A stretch of 64,000 bases of DNA from Erpobdella octoculata (GCA_963978895.1 OZ022246.1:9143294-9207293), one strand, 5' to 3'; positions 48,866-62,953 are shown, counted from the stretch's first letter. Numbers and translations are program-made. The notes: generated from the letters alone by a model not told the origin.

Positions 48866-49482
48866 GCATCTTACTAGCTACTTCTCCCACCGGCAGGTAA
48901 GCCAGGGTATCCAACATTCCGCAAAAACGCTTTACGCGATTTTTCTTTATAAGCTTTTGACAGCCCCAGTTCCTGCACTTTAACATCATTAACATGGAAG
49001 CATCTCTTGCAAAACCATAAACTTTTACTACTACATTATTTCATTTATTTTCATCTGTCATGGAAGAAAAATCTTACAACAGGGGGAATGTCATAACCTG
49101 GGGAGAGTATCCTCTGTCGGGGGGAATGTCCGGGGGGAAATGTCCTAAATTCATAAATACGGTATATACGGTAGGTGCCTGAGGCGCTTTCACGTGATCT
49201 TTTCGGCGATCCAATCTTAGCGTATTTTCGCAAAAAATCACGGTTTATCCTACCGCTTATTCGCAGTTCACTCGCATTTTGCTATTCGCGGATTACCCAT
49301 AACCAAAAAAAAAAAACAACGCGCACTTTGTTGGTCGCGTTTTACCATAGATGTAGATATGCGTTTTACTTTCACCCGTTTAATCTGACAACTTGTTTAT
49401 GTTTGGAAGCACGACTTACTTTTATTCGATTCTACCGGTTAAACCAGAAAGCCAGTTATTGAACCGTTAAGCTAATAAAGGT
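48866..49482. other. Spacer with GGGGGGAATGTCC motifs
   Basis: A G-rich stretch (49080-49142) repeats GGGGGAATGTC three times. This is likely a dispersed repeat. No gene is seen. Confidence 0.4.
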
Positions 49483-50019
49483 GAATGAAGTTAGCAACGA
49501 AGCGGGAAACGATGTCTATTTTCACTCCAAATCGCCACAAATTAATTGAATAAAAAATAAACTATCGATTGGATTTATTGGTGATGTTATTAAAGTTTTC
49601 TATCAAATATTATAATTTGAGAAGAAATGTATATTGAATTTTTAATGATTTTTTTGTCGTGCGCTTAGATTGATTGACAGCGAAAGCTACTGTAAATGGC
49701 GTTTTTTATTACTTTATAAATTCTAAAAACGTCTTTCAAAAGATATTTTTTTAATTAATTTAATTAATTTTTTTATAATAAATTTTTGTACATTGGCTAA
49801 AATTTTTAGTTTATTTTTAATTCACTTGTAACTTTAACGCAGCACACCCTGTTTTAAATGTTTATTCGTGTATATTTTTATTTCGTACTTTGTTTTATCG
49901 CCATTCAAAATTTTAAACTCAACAGTGAATTATCTTTAAATTAAAGTTATTTTTGACATTGATTATGCTTTATTTTTGAACAAAAACAATAGTGGTCCGA
50001 TTCGTTGCTAACTTCATTC
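49483..50019. repeat. Fold-back pair enclosing ~500 bp
   Basis: GAATGAAGTTAGCAACGAA (49483-49501) recurs inverted at 50001-50019. The related motif TTGCTAACTTCCTGGAGC repeats directly at 50053-50090. This may be a small non-autonomous element. No target duplication was found. Confidence 0.5.
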
Positions 50020-50534
50020 GGCGTTGCCGAAAATCGTTGCCCGAAGCGTTGCTAACTTCCTGGAGCTTGCTAACTTCCTGGAGCTAGCTAATAATTAGAT
50101 TATTTTGGGTTATTCTTGTTTTCTGACTCACGTGCCTGGTTTTTGAAATGTTGACTGGACTGATTAAATAATAAATAATATTAGTATTAATTTTGAATAA
50201 ATCTAAGACTAAGTGACTAAGATATTCTAGAAATCTAGATTGTAGTACGTAAGTAAGTAATGTAGTAGGTAGGACGGGTAGTAGTATAAAATTATATAAC
50301 TATAGTATGTATAGTACTTTAGAAGTTATTAAGTTATTATAGTTGATATCTGGTTAAAATGTCATTTCATTATTGATACATGGGAGTACGGCACATGACA
50401 AGAAATACATCATAAGCGGATAAGTGGGATTTTCCATAATAAGTTGAATTACAACTTAATGAAACAATGCACCTAATACTGCCTCATAGTAAATTTGATT
50501 AAAGTACGTAGTAGGTCAAAGAATAAAAAGAGAT

Positions 50535-53500
50535 ATGAAGGAACTAACTTGCATAAGTTATGGATCAATTTCTTTTTTCACAGTTATATTACACAATGTA
50601 TTTCTTATTTATCATGTAGACGTCTTTGTTAACGTTTACAAAATCGACAAGTTGTCTTTTTGGCTCGGTGAAATAATTTTTCTCGTTTGGAACAGCTGTA
50701 ATGACCCACTGTTTGGCTGGATAAGTGACAAGCACTACTTGATGAGCCATGGACGAGTAAGACAAAATAAAATTGTAGATGACCGTCTCAGAGCTCTTAT
50801 CTGGAACGGGCCGCTGTTGGCTTTTTCTTTTCTTTTGTTTTGGTTTTCATGGTCATTTCCATCGATTCAATTTGTAGTGTGCTTGTGTGCATATGATGGT
50901 TTTCTTACCATGATTGATTTACATCATTCAGCACTCCTTGCTGATCTTTCAATTTCTTTTGATGTGCGGACTCGTATGAATATGTACTGTTCATTCTTCA
51001 GTGCATTAGGATCACTGTTTGTTTTTCTTTCATACATATTTTGGGACAAACACAACCTTTTTCCATTTCAAAAGTTTTGCATTGTAACTTCTTTGATTGC
51101 CATAGCAGGGTTTATTGCCACTGTCAGGTTTTTAAAACATGCTGTTCAAAATTATAACAATTCCCAAGATTTTTCAGAGTAAGTTCTGTAACATTTTTAA
51201 GTTTTAGGTATGGCCATGGATTTTAAAGTAATAAATGGCTTTTGCCCTTATTTCAGGTTTCATAAAAATGAAGAAGAAAGTCACATGGACTCAAAAGCTG
51301 CTTTCAAAAAATTTGTTTTTCAGCTTTCTGGTCATAAGAATTTGGTACTCTTCACTGCTATGAATTTGGTTCAGGTATCTATTGGTTTTATTATTTACTA
51401 GCGGGGTTACCCGGCGTTGCCCGGGGTTTTTAGAGGTTTTTCTAATGTTTGTCTCTCTCGCTCCCGTTCCCTTCTCCACTTTCCCGTTTTCGTAGCGTTC
51501 CCGGTCGCATTTCCGCTCTCGGTCGTTTTCCAGCTCCCGGTCGCTTTCCCGCTCAGAAGTTCTGTTATCGATTTTCTCTCTTGCTCGCGTTTCCTTCCAA
51601 GCTTGCTCTCCCGATTCCAGTCGCTTTCCGCGTTCCCGGTCGCTTTCCGCGTTCCCGGTCGCTTTCCCGTTCCCGGTCGCTTTCCCGTTCCCGGTCGCTT
51701 TCCCGTTCTCGGTCGCTTTCCCGTTCCCGGTCGCTTTCCCGTTCCCGGTCGCTTTCCCGTTTCCGGTCGCTTTCCCGTTCCCGCTCACGCTTGCTCTCCC
51801 GTTCCCGGTCATGCTTGCTCTCCCATTCCCGGTCACGGTAGCTCTCCCGTTCCCGTTTCCGTTCCCGCTCATTTTCTCTTTTACATTCTTTCATAACTTC
51901 TGTTAGCCTATAAAACGCAAAATAGATTTGCTAAGACTATATATATATATATATGAATGTTTGTGGGTTAGTTTGTCTATTATAGAAACGGGAAAGCACC
52001 CGGAACGGACAGCGAGCGGGAACAGAAAAGCAAGCGTGAGCGGGAATGGGAGAGCAAACGTGAGCGGGAACGGGGCAGCGACCGGGACGGGAAAACGACC
52101 GGGAGCGGGAAAGCGACCGGGAGCGGGAAAGTGACCGGCAGTGGGAAAACGACCGAAAACGGAAAAGCTAACAGGAGTGGGAAAGCAGGTGGGAAAGGAA
52201 ACGGGAGAGAAAGAGACAAACATTAGAAAAACCTCAAAAAACCTGGGCAACGCCGGGTATCTCCGCTAGTACATACATAAACACACACACAGACACACAT
52301 ACATGCACATACACATACATACATACACACATACATACGCACATACATATATATATATATATATAGTTCCCGCTCGCTCACCCGCTCCGCTCCGCTCATT
52401 TTGTGACGGATTTCAAAAAATTTTTTTTTAGTTTTGATTTTCATTGACTCTCAAGGTTGTGTGAAAATTTCATTACGATCGGATGAATGGTGTAGCAATG
52501 CATAAAGGACATTAACATAAATACAAACATTCATTTTTATATATATAGATGATTATGTTAAATGTCACTTCACAAATGATGCCAAAGTTGTGCATTTTCA
52601 ACAGTTCTCTTTAAATCCTTTATTTTACCTTGCAGAGTGTGTGCTTGATTGCTTGATTGAATGCAAATTAATTTTGCAAAGCTTTATAAATTTACTTCCT
52701 GTCATCCAATCGAGATAAATTTTTATGTATGGACGATAATTATTTCTTGTCACGACACTGCATTTTATTGAGTTTTCAGACCAGTTAGGCAATATTTTAT
52801 TAAATTTAAAAATTATCCTCACCATCCAAAAAATTGATGTTCCTTATTTTCATCCATGAAAATTTCATCTAGATTTATAAAAATGGATAATTCTATAGTT
52901 TTCATAGAATATCTTAGAAATAAAACAATCAGTTTCTTAGAAATAGAACAATCAGTTTCTTAGAAATAGAACAATCAGTTTCAAGTTCAATCAAAGAAAG
53001 CAAGAATTGATTTATCAAATAAAGGATTTATAATACATACTTTGTTATAGGTTGACTTTTAAGATTTTGCTAGTTAGTTGGGGTTAGTTGCACTGGCGCC
53101 GCCAGAAATTTGTTTAGGGGGGGGGGGGCATGGGGAAGAAAAACTGATTAGTAAGGAGTTTTCTAAAAAATCTACGACCTACAAAAGTCAAGACTTAATG
53201 ACAGTTTCAGTTATAATTAGTAATAACAAACCATAAAACATTTACATTGAAACAGTAAATTACAATATGAAATTCAGCGGACATTTTTTCTGCGAAAAAA
53301 TTTCGATGACAGTTTCTTCATTAATGTGAAGGTCGCGATTGATGGTTATCTGGGTAAGCCCATTCAGTTTTGTCTGGCCCACTGTGGTGCATAGATAAGA
53401 TTTGAGTCTGCGCAAAGTTGAGAAGGATCTCTCGGCTGTCGCTGAAGAAAGGGGTAACGTGATGAAGAGTTTTAGCAGCGTATTTGTCTGCGGATAGATG

Positions 53501-56500
53501 GAATCCTCACAATGTTGCAGAACATCAACTGTGGTGTGTGGCCGCTCTGCAAATGTAACATTCGACCATTTGGTTTTCCAGCGCAATTTTATATGCAACT
53601 AGCCTGAACAGGGTCAGCCAATAAGAAAGTGTGGCCCATAGACACAAAAGAAATTACGTAACAATGGAGATGTGCAGATCGCACAAAATATTAGAGAAAT
53701 AGTAGAGAATATACATCGAGGAAAGAATTGAAAACAAGCCAAATACACGGACACGCGCATCACTTCAAAATCAACTTTGGCAAGTTTTAATATATATGTA
53801 ATTGATTTAGAAAAATTTCCGAATATCACCAAACTTTCTGAATCAGTTTTTGAAATTATAGAACAAAAATTTTCCCAAAACCAAACGTCAAACTTCCATG
53901 CCTAGTAAAACTAAAAAAATTGGTGAACCATGTTGAAAACTTGAGTGCACAATATCTCCCACTCATTGAATTGGTTTTGGTAGAATTGTTATTTTGTTTT
54001 TAACTCAACGAAACACTTTTTTCAATGTAAACAAGTTAGAAAATTAAGCAGATTGTAATTAAAGTGTTTTTGACTTTTCCAGGTTTTTCACTGCCATTTT
54101 AACAGTAACTTTTTTCCACTTTTTCTTGGCATTCTACTGGGAGAAAATGCTTCTCCTGTTGTTTGCTCTGTACTTTTGGGTGAGTTTTTGTTTAATTGTT
54201 CATATGTAGATGAAAATAGTACTTATACATTTAATTGTTCATATGTAGATGAAAATAGTACTTATACATTTAATTGTTCATATGTAGATGAAAATAGTAC
54301 TTATAAATTTAATTGTTCATATGTAGATGAAAATAGTACTTATACATTTAATTGTTCATATGTAGATGAAAATAGTACTTATACATTTAATTGTTCATTG
54401 TTTTCATCACAATCTGGTGCAAAATATTTTTTATTGAATTAACTCGTTTGTTGTTTTTTCCTGAACACCTTTCTCCATTCTTGATATTGTAACATAAAAT
54501 AATATGGATGATTTATTATGTTATGAGTTTATGACTATAAAATGTATTGTTTCAGGCTTGTCATTCGTGGCACCTCACATCAACAACATCTATTTCTTAG
54601 TTCTCTCCAGAAAATATGGAGCATACAATGTGATCAAATTTCTCTTTATCTTCAAGTTAATTTTAAGCATTTTCATGTTTTCTTGCGGAAAAGAAAATAT
54701 CTGGTTGTTGGGAGCGTTCATTGCCAGGTGCATCTATTTTTTACAATATTAGCTTATATTACTGTTTGTTGTTTGTTTTATGGAGTTTTCTAAAGGTTTC
54801 TTAAGACATTTCTAATGGTTATAAGAAGTTGATTTTTTGCAGACAGGTGTATATCCGGTGTCAATAAATGCATTAATCCGTTTTCAGATTAAAAAAAAAG
54901 ATTTAAACATAGAAAAACACATAAATAGGAAAAGCTTCCACCAGTGGCTAGGAGTGGAAAGTTCGCATATGCATAATATGATGCTACGAATGTGCACACA
55001 CAAACATACACCGTGGGAGCTATGTTGTATGAGGAGTAGCATGAACAGGATGACCCAAAATAAAAGGTCTGAAATCCACTGTATGCACACATGCACAAAT
55101 ACGCATGGGAGTTGGTGTTAATTTTATATTTAGTCTAGTAATGATGGTTAAATAAGAGTCTATTCTGTCATATAATCGTAAATATGATGTACATAAACAA
55201 GCACATGCCAAATTATCTATAGGACTACCCTCTTCTATTAGAATTATAAAAATAGGTTCTGGTCTACCCCTTCCCCAATCACTGAACATTTTTAAAGAAA
55301 AAATTGACTACCTTTTAGAAGAAATATGAAAGACTGTGCGATTATCCCGGCTGTGACCCCAGCTGAAAAATGGCAATTCTATGGTGGTTTTATGCATTTT
55401 TATACTGTGTGAGGAGTGTTAAATCTGCATAGAGGAGGGGAGTCTGAAAGAGTACAAGGTGCAACAGGGGGAGGGGGTGTCAAAATAAGTAGTTTATTAT
55501 ATCTATAATACATGGATGGCCCCTATATAAATGTGCTTAAAACTGGAAAATATTACTACTTAAATGTACTAAATAAAATTTTTCGAACCAATCTTTTTTG
55601 CTTATATAGATTATAGTTGTTGCAAGTCTACTCTATATATATTCGACTATAATAATAAAAAATCAAAATTGGGGTAGTGATCAAAGATTTTTTAAAATTG
55701 TGGGGAGACCTTCCAAACAAAGAACGTTATAGAGACATTTTTATGTGTTTACTGAAACTGCAACTACTGCTACTCTGAGAAGAGAGGGTTCGATGTGGCC
55801 GGCGGACTGTTGTTGTCTTTATCGACTTCAAATCGGCTTTCCATTGGCCAGCATTGTGGACGGCATTGGAAAGAGAAAACATACCACCGAAAGTCATCCG
55901 TTTGTTACAAGCGTCTTATAGTGGTTCGACCAGCTGCATCCGAATTCGAAACGACCTATCGGACGAGTTTACCATTCAAACCGGTGTCCGGCAGGGAGAC
56001 GTCGCCTCTCTGCTTTTATTTAACGTCGTTATCGATGCGATCATGAGGAAATCGTTCGAAGGAAGGCGTGGTGTTCAATACGACAGAAACAACTTAATCA
56101 CTGATCTGATGTTCGCGGACGATAGCGCCGTATTCGCCGACACCGACGTGGAAGCTACAGATTGCCTAAACGACATCGGCGATATTGCCAAGTCATACGG
56201 CCTAAAGATCAACGCCGAGAAGACCAAGGTATTAACAACGGACGGGTCGCCAGCTCATGTCCACCTAAATGATCTCCAGATCGAGCAAGTGACGAAATTT
56301 AAATACCTTGGATCGATCGTGAAGGAAAAGAAGACGTCGTCGTCGGCCGACGTCCACAGCCGCGTTGGCCAGGCGACTGCAGCATTTGTGATGCTCAGGT
56401 GGTGCGTTTGGAAGAGAACGAACATTACAATCAAGACAAAATTCGTCTTTACCGAACATTGATTCTTCCGATCCTCCTATATAGCTCGGAGACAAAGACA

Positions 56501-58715
56501 TTGTTTAAATCCGATGCGAATAGACTTGAAGTATTCCAAATGCAATGCCTGCGGCGAATACTGGGAGTCTCCATCCGCGACCGCATTCGAAACGAGACGA
56601 TCCGTGAATGGTGTGATCGACAACCACTGATCGACGAACACATCCAAAAACGGCGACTACGGTGGTTCGGGCACATCTGCCGAATGGATGGTAAACGGCT
56701 TCCCAATAGTTTACTTTGGCAGGAGCGACCGCCTGGCTGGCGCATCCAACGTTAGGCGCCAAAGAAAACTTGGCTGAAAATTATTGATGGGGACCTCAAG
56801 AGGAAGCGACTGACCGTCGATGGGGCGAGAAGGGTTGCAGCCAATCGAGGAAAATGGAATATTGTCGTGGAAGACGTTCGTGGTCCCGTGGCACCGACAG
56901 CAGCGTATTGGCTTCGAGGACATCCCCCTCCCCATGCGCCGGCTACGGATTAAATAATAATAAATAAATACTGCTACTCTGAATTGGATATGAATAACTA
57001 TTATGGTTTTAACAATTATATAATGTAGGTGCGTAATTGAACAAAATTTACTTAAAACGAGTCAAATTGGTGGGGGAACCAGCGCCTATGACTGTGAAAG
57101 GGATAGCCCCCCCTGCCAGCAAATATTAAATGCTTATCCACCTCTAAGTCTTATAGTTTATGTTATGGTACACTTCGGAGTGTGTGCACCGTTTGATTAT
57201 TTATCTTTATTAATATGCTTTTTATATCAATAATACTTAACTAATCTATCGTATTTTACTGTAGCAAACTATTAATTAAAATTCTTTGAACAAACCAACT
57301 TTTAAATAACCCCAACTTTAAAGTTCTCGTTGTAATATTGGTGTGAGTGAAAATAGACTTCATTGACTTCATAAACACTGATGTCTTCTTTTACGAAATA
57401 TTCTGCAATCGATATTCATAGATTACAACCTAAAACTCCGAATATTGAAAGAATTGTTAGAAAATCATTTTTCAACATCATCTTTGGACCCCTCCACGTT
57501 TTTGTTTCGGGCTTGTACGACAATATGCCAACTCCTAAATCATCAACTCGTAGAACATAAACCAAAACCTCATCTAGCTCTTATGAAGGCTGCTGGCTTC
57601 AACATGCGCTCAGTTGGCAATGAAACTGTATCTATACAAGAGATCTGTGCAAGCCATTGCCTTGATGTGCTAGCAGCTAGCATTGACAGAAACATGGCAC
57701 AATTGCTACGTGTTCAGCATTCCACAATTCTACATAGAACTTGAAGAAACACGTGAGTCTGGATTATCTCATTCATCAGAAGCCGATGGTGAGGAAGAAG
57801 ACAGTTTCTTCGATCGCAGAAAGTCAACTGTGTCTGACGATGAAGTTCTTATGCAGTATCTCCAGAACCAATCAGATGACATGAACATCATTGCTGGAAA
57901 TGAGAGCTTAAAGAAAATGTTTATCCAGTTGATTAGTTAGGGCAGTAGAATTTGAAAGACAATGAAATTACGATAAAATAAAGTTAGATGATTGACGAAT
58001 GACCCTTACTCAGTACTTTTACTTTTTACTTTAAAAGTAACTATAAAGTGCTGTTACTTTTTACTTTTACTTAAGTACATTTTTTAGCAAATACTTTTAC
58101 TTTTACTTAATTAACTTTTTGAGGCTTTACTTGTACTTTTACTTAAGTACTGAAACACAGTACTTTTTCCAACACTGCCCGTTACAGCTCATTTTCTCTT
58201 TTCCACTCTTTCCTAACTTCTTTTAGCCCATAAAACGTAAAATAGAATTGCCAAAATTTGTTTGAAGCCTTCAAATGTTGTTACGCAAACTAAATTGCCA
58301 AAATTTGTTTGAATCCTTCAAATGTTGTTACGCAAACTAAATTGCCAAAATTTGTTTGAAGCCTTCAAATGTTGTTACGCAAACTAAATTTGAATTTTAT
58401 TACACAATTACCTTTGATGGTCGTACATAGCCACTTTCGGCCTGGAAAGTTTTTTGGCCCACCTGGGCCGGGGGATTGAAGTTGGGAGTCCAAACCTTCT
58501 TAACTTTCTTCCCCTGTGTGAGAACTACCTCCTTGCCAAATTTCATCAAGATCGATCCAGCTGTTTAGATTACCTTTTATGGTCGTACATAGTCATTTAT
58601 ATATAGACCCTGGAAAGGTTTTTGCCCCCCCCTCACCCCTTAGCCGGGGATGGGATCGGATGAATGGTGTAGCAATGCATAAAGGACTTACTTACTTACA
58701 TACACACATAATCTG

Positions 58716-58772
<57 letters not shown>

Positions 58773-60798
58773 TTCCCGCTCACTCTCCTGCTCCGCTCAT
58801 TTTGTGCCCGATTTCAATTTTTTTCACAACTTTCTTTTCCTGTATAAGAACTACCTCCTTGCCAAATTTCATCAAGATCGCTCCTGCGGTTTGCATTTCT
58901 ATAAGAGACAAACGCACTCACTGACAGTCATTTTTATATATATAGATTGGTGAAACTATTTAATACTAAAAATAAAATATGGATATATTATATTAAATTA
59001 AAAAACATTGAATCAAAAAAATTTAAATTAGAGATAAACTATTAAAGTAATTAACAAAATTTATTTGAATCTTTCCAGCAACAGAGTTTTCACTGAAGGA
59101 ACTTGTAAGCTATTGAACCTGGTGATAACAGATTTAGTAGATGAAGATGTAGTACTTCACAACAGAAAACAAGCTGTTTCTGCTCTAATGTTTGGTACAA
59201 TAGCTTTCTTCTCCAAACCAGGACAGACATTTGCTCCCATAATAGGAACCCTACTTCTGTCTCATTTCACAAGTTGGATATGTTGTTTGTTTTAAAATAA
59301 ATATTCAAGATTGTAGGTATTGCTTGTTAATAAGGTCTTAAGGGTAGGCCCTATGGAAGAGGAAGGTTTTTAATCGACTCTCGAAAGACTCGACAGTTGA
59401 TGACAGGTTGGTCAAATCAGCCAGCAGCATGGCAGAAGGTGCGACGAGCGAAATTAGTAGCACCGTATGCCTCTACAACTGACATGCGGAGCTTGACCTG
59501 AGAGTTCTAGGTGCTACATGGGAACTCACAAATTCAGCAAGATATGCAGGCCTGGTCGTGATTGTCTTCAACGTCAGGAGTGCGATCTTGAACCTGATTT
59601 GTGCCTCAATCAGAAGCTAGTGCAGTCCAGCTAAGACCGGGGTAATATGTTCACGCTTTCTAGTTCCAGTCACAACCAGAGCAAGAGTATTGAGGACCCG
59701 TTGCAATCTGCCAAGATTACCAGCGGAAGCACCAGATAAGATAGAATTACAATAATTGAGCTTGGCACCGGCTACAGAGCCGGCGATGATACGAGCTGAG
59801 TCTTCATCAATGTAAAGGTGTAAGCTCTGATGTTGAAGTGGGATGCTCTGCAAACATTGTCCACGTGATTAATAAAAGAAAGGGTTTCGTCAAGAGTAAA
59901 TTCTGTGGCTTTTAACTCATTCATGCAAACAAGGTGGCTTAAAATTTATCTAATTAATTTTAATTAACATGGCTGTTTACTTTCGACTGCACCATTTTCA
60001 ACTTTCAAAAAATCTGTTGTGATATCTTGCAAGAAATTAGCATAATAAATTTTTGAATGATTGTCAGTCTAAAAGCTGGAAAATGCTCACATTCTGTAGC
60101 AGATTAAACTACTTATTAAGAATATTAAAAATATTAAATGTTAGATTAAAAATTTCTAAACTTAAATAAAAAATTTTACCTGCAAAAAAGTCTTTCCTAA
60201 ATTTATGCAATGCCATGAATTCGAAAAAAAACGATGGTCCAAAACAGGTGAAAGAAAATTTATTTAAAACAAAACACACAATTGAACTCAATTGACATAA
60301 ATAACTCTGAGAAAATTTGTATAGAATTATTTTATTGTAAATACTTGTGCACAAAGAATGCACCAGCGATGTTTAATGTCAGTCAATCTTTGCTGGTGCA
60401 AACATGGCCTTTAGAATGTCATTCATGCAAAAGTGACTGCCCAATTGTTGGATAAGTTAAGCTAGGATTTTCAAAAAGAGACATTTTACCTTGATGTATC
60501 TTGATCAAAACAATTTATTTTATCACTCGCTGATGTTCTAATCACAGATAAAGATGTATTTGAAGCAAGAAGTAACACAAATCCATCTGAAGATATAGAC
60601 TCCATGATGATGACAGATGGTACCAACCTGTCACCTTTCTCCCCGTATCAATCCGGTGTCTTCAATATGTTGATTGTTGTACCAGTATTTTGTTCCGTAC
60701 TACAACTTGCCGCTTGGAACTTCTTTAATTTACATGGAAAGAGGTTGCAACTCATCAAATCATTAAGATCAAATTTGAAATTTTCTGCTGCTGTTTAA
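50535..60798 (+). CDS. MFSD13A: MFSD13A (TMEM180) homologue, six exons, complete
   Basis: Exons: 50535-51178, 51257-51374, 54083-54179, 54556-54727, 59079-59272, 60548-60798. They sum to 1476 bp (491 residues plus stop), every junction is GT-AG, and the phases agree. The protein is a multi-pass membrane protein of the major facilitator type whose transported substrate is not established. Landmarks match the family: [32 protein letters not shown] and [18 protein letters not shown] (exon 1), [15 protein letters not shown] (exon 3), [10 protein letters not shown] (exon 4), [21 protein letters not shown] and KPGQTFAP (exon 5). A TAA lies four codons upstream of the ATG in frame, which supports the start. 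Length is slightly below the human protein. Introns 2 and 4 are filled with transposons. The exon 5 donor is weak (GTTGGA). Confidence 0.93.
51398..52549 (-). mobile_element. Complete non-autonomous Helitron in MFSD13A intron 2
   Basis: On the minus strand it begins TCTATATATATAAAAATGAATG (plus end 52549), preceded by A. It ends with hairpin CCCGGGCAACGCCGGG and CTAG (plus 51398-51401), followed by T. A 5' TC, 3' CTAG and insertion between A and T are the Helitron hallmarks. Inside are the family 5' block, a (TA)n, a second Helitron in opposite orientation, and a GGGAACGG/AAAGCGACC array (51470-51870). Confidence 0.85.
51935..52269 (+). mobile_element. Helitron 3'-type copy nested in the previous one
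   Basis: Starts with (TA)n-TGAATGTTTGTGGG, carries the same array type, and ends in hairpin CCTGGGCAACGCCGGG-like sequence and CTAG (52266-52269) before T. It is nearly the same subfamily as 8720-9038. Confidence 0.75.
53091..53600 (-). pseudogene. hAT relic with dimerisation domain in MFSD13A intron 2
   Basis: A terminus-like CACTGGCGCCGCCAGAAATT stands at 53091, followed by a G13 run. The minus-strand frame 53260-53598 encodes the hAT C-terminal block: [29 protein letters not shown], then [10 protein letters not shown] and a final IFSQKK. The frame is open over 112 codons but lacks the catalytic core. The far terminus and target duplication were not found. Confidence 0.65.
54191..54395 (+). 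repeat. 39-bp minisatellite beside the exon 3 donor
   Basis: Five complete units and a partial sixth of TTTAATTGTTCATATGTAG... begin 11 bp after the exon 3 splice donor. The unit length is divisible by three, so a frame encoding [13 protein letters not shown] stays open across the array and beyond. Confidence 0.9.
54840..55764. other. Intron 4, first part: no recognised feature
   Basis: Low-complexity CACACAAACATACACC and ATGCACACATGCAC stretches near 55000-55100 and a G-rich run near 55460. Nothing else is seen. Confidence 0.4.
55779..56968 (+). mobile_element. 5'-truncated RTE-type retrotransposon with 14-bp target duplication
   Basis: TACTGCTACTCTGA flanks it on both sides (55765-55778 and 56969-56982), and the 3' end is a (TAAA)/(TAA) microsatellite. 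The coding part starts inside the reverse transcriptase ([28 protein letters not shown]) and changes frame near 56400-56440. It ends with [13 protein letters not shown], the C-terminal landmark of RTE-like elements, and a stop at 56754. It lies in MFSD13A intron 4 in sense orientation. Confidence 0.85.
57383..57940 (+). pseudogene. Unrecognised coding-like island, possibly a retrocopy
   Basis: Two overlapping frames (57445-57744 and 57683-57940) read like parts of one ordinary protein: [18 protein letters not shown] and [22 protein letters not shown] in one, then VPQF-like [15 protein letters not shown], an acidic [14 protein letters not shown] stretch and LKKMFIQL in the other. A single frame change near 57700 would join them. 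An AATAAA lies 35 bp after the last stop. I do not recognise the parent gene. The lack of introns suggests a retrocopy or gene capture. Confidence 0.45.
57990..58177 (-). mobile_element. hAT terminal fragment
   Basis: Minus strand starts CAGTGTTGGAAAAAGTAC (plus end 58177) and continues with many AAGTAAAAGTA units, a typical hAT terminus with subterminal repeats. No opposite terminus was found. Confidence 0.6.
58186..58945 (-). mobile_element. Helitron relic in MFSD13A intron 4
   Basis: Minus strand begins TCTATATATATAAAAATGAC (plus end 58945), preceded by A. It contains GAGCGGGAATCTATATA plus (TA)n (58721-58770), a fragment of the CTACACCATTCATCCGATC block, and ends near the AAAATGAGC motif at 58190. 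Within it a 47-bp unit repeats three times (58247-58387). The hairpin and CTAG end are missing. Confidence 0.6.
59345..59870 (-). pseudogene. L2-type reverse transcriptase C-terminal fragment
   Basis: The minus-strand reading includes [52 protein letters not shown], a thumb and C-terminal region typical of L2-like elements. After a stop it continues to a SRLKTFLF end near 59370. It sits in MFSD13A intron 5, antisense. Confidence 0.75.
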
Positions 60799-61576
60799 CT
60801 GTCATTATTGTATATAAATATATATATACAAATTTATATGTATATATATAATAGGCAATTTATGAATGGAATAGGAGTTATGAATGGATAGTTTATTTTT
60901 ATGAAATTTATTTGTTGATTTTATTGCAATTGATGCATGTTAACTACTTACATATTTATTAGAGATATTATAAGAATCAAATCTTTTACTTTTTATATCT
61001 TTCTTTAAAGAAACAAGACAGGTTTATAGAAAAGTTTTACTTTTTATTTATTTTTTAAAAGATAATTGTATATATATGTATACTTGTACCACAGATCAAA
61101 TGCAAATTTCTTTTTTAGCCGTTCCAACATCTACTCACAGCTGTTAATTCATTTTGATCAAAGTTATTGTAATAAATTGGTTAAATAATTTTTAGCCTAA
61201 TTTCAGTAATTTCATTATTTTAAATCAATCACTATTGTACTTATCTGAGTGGGACAGTTTTAATAGCTTTATTTTAGAGTTGAACTTTCACGATGTATTA
61301 AACATTTAACCCGACTTGTTTCAATTGATTTTTGTGCTTTTCACATTTAATAGAAAATGAAACCATGGGCTTTATTGGAAATTCTTTTATTCCATTAATA
61401 ATGTCGATCTAGAACAATTGAAGATGGAATAAGCAACAAATTGATAAAAAATTAATGTAAGCAAAATTTCAGTCACACAATTCACAGATATTCGTTCTGA
61501 ATGAATATAATTTAACATAACGATTGCACTTTTGATGTAGGTACATATTAAAAATAGCATGCAATTATTATGAGTT
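60799..61576. other. Gap between convergent MFSD13A and tankyrase
   Basis: This 778-bp stretch must hold both 3' untranslated regions. ATTAAA- and AATAAA-like signals occur in the AT-rich sequence, but I cannot assign cleavage sites. No other feature is seen. Confidence 0.5.
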
Positions 61577-62953
<1,377 letters not shown>

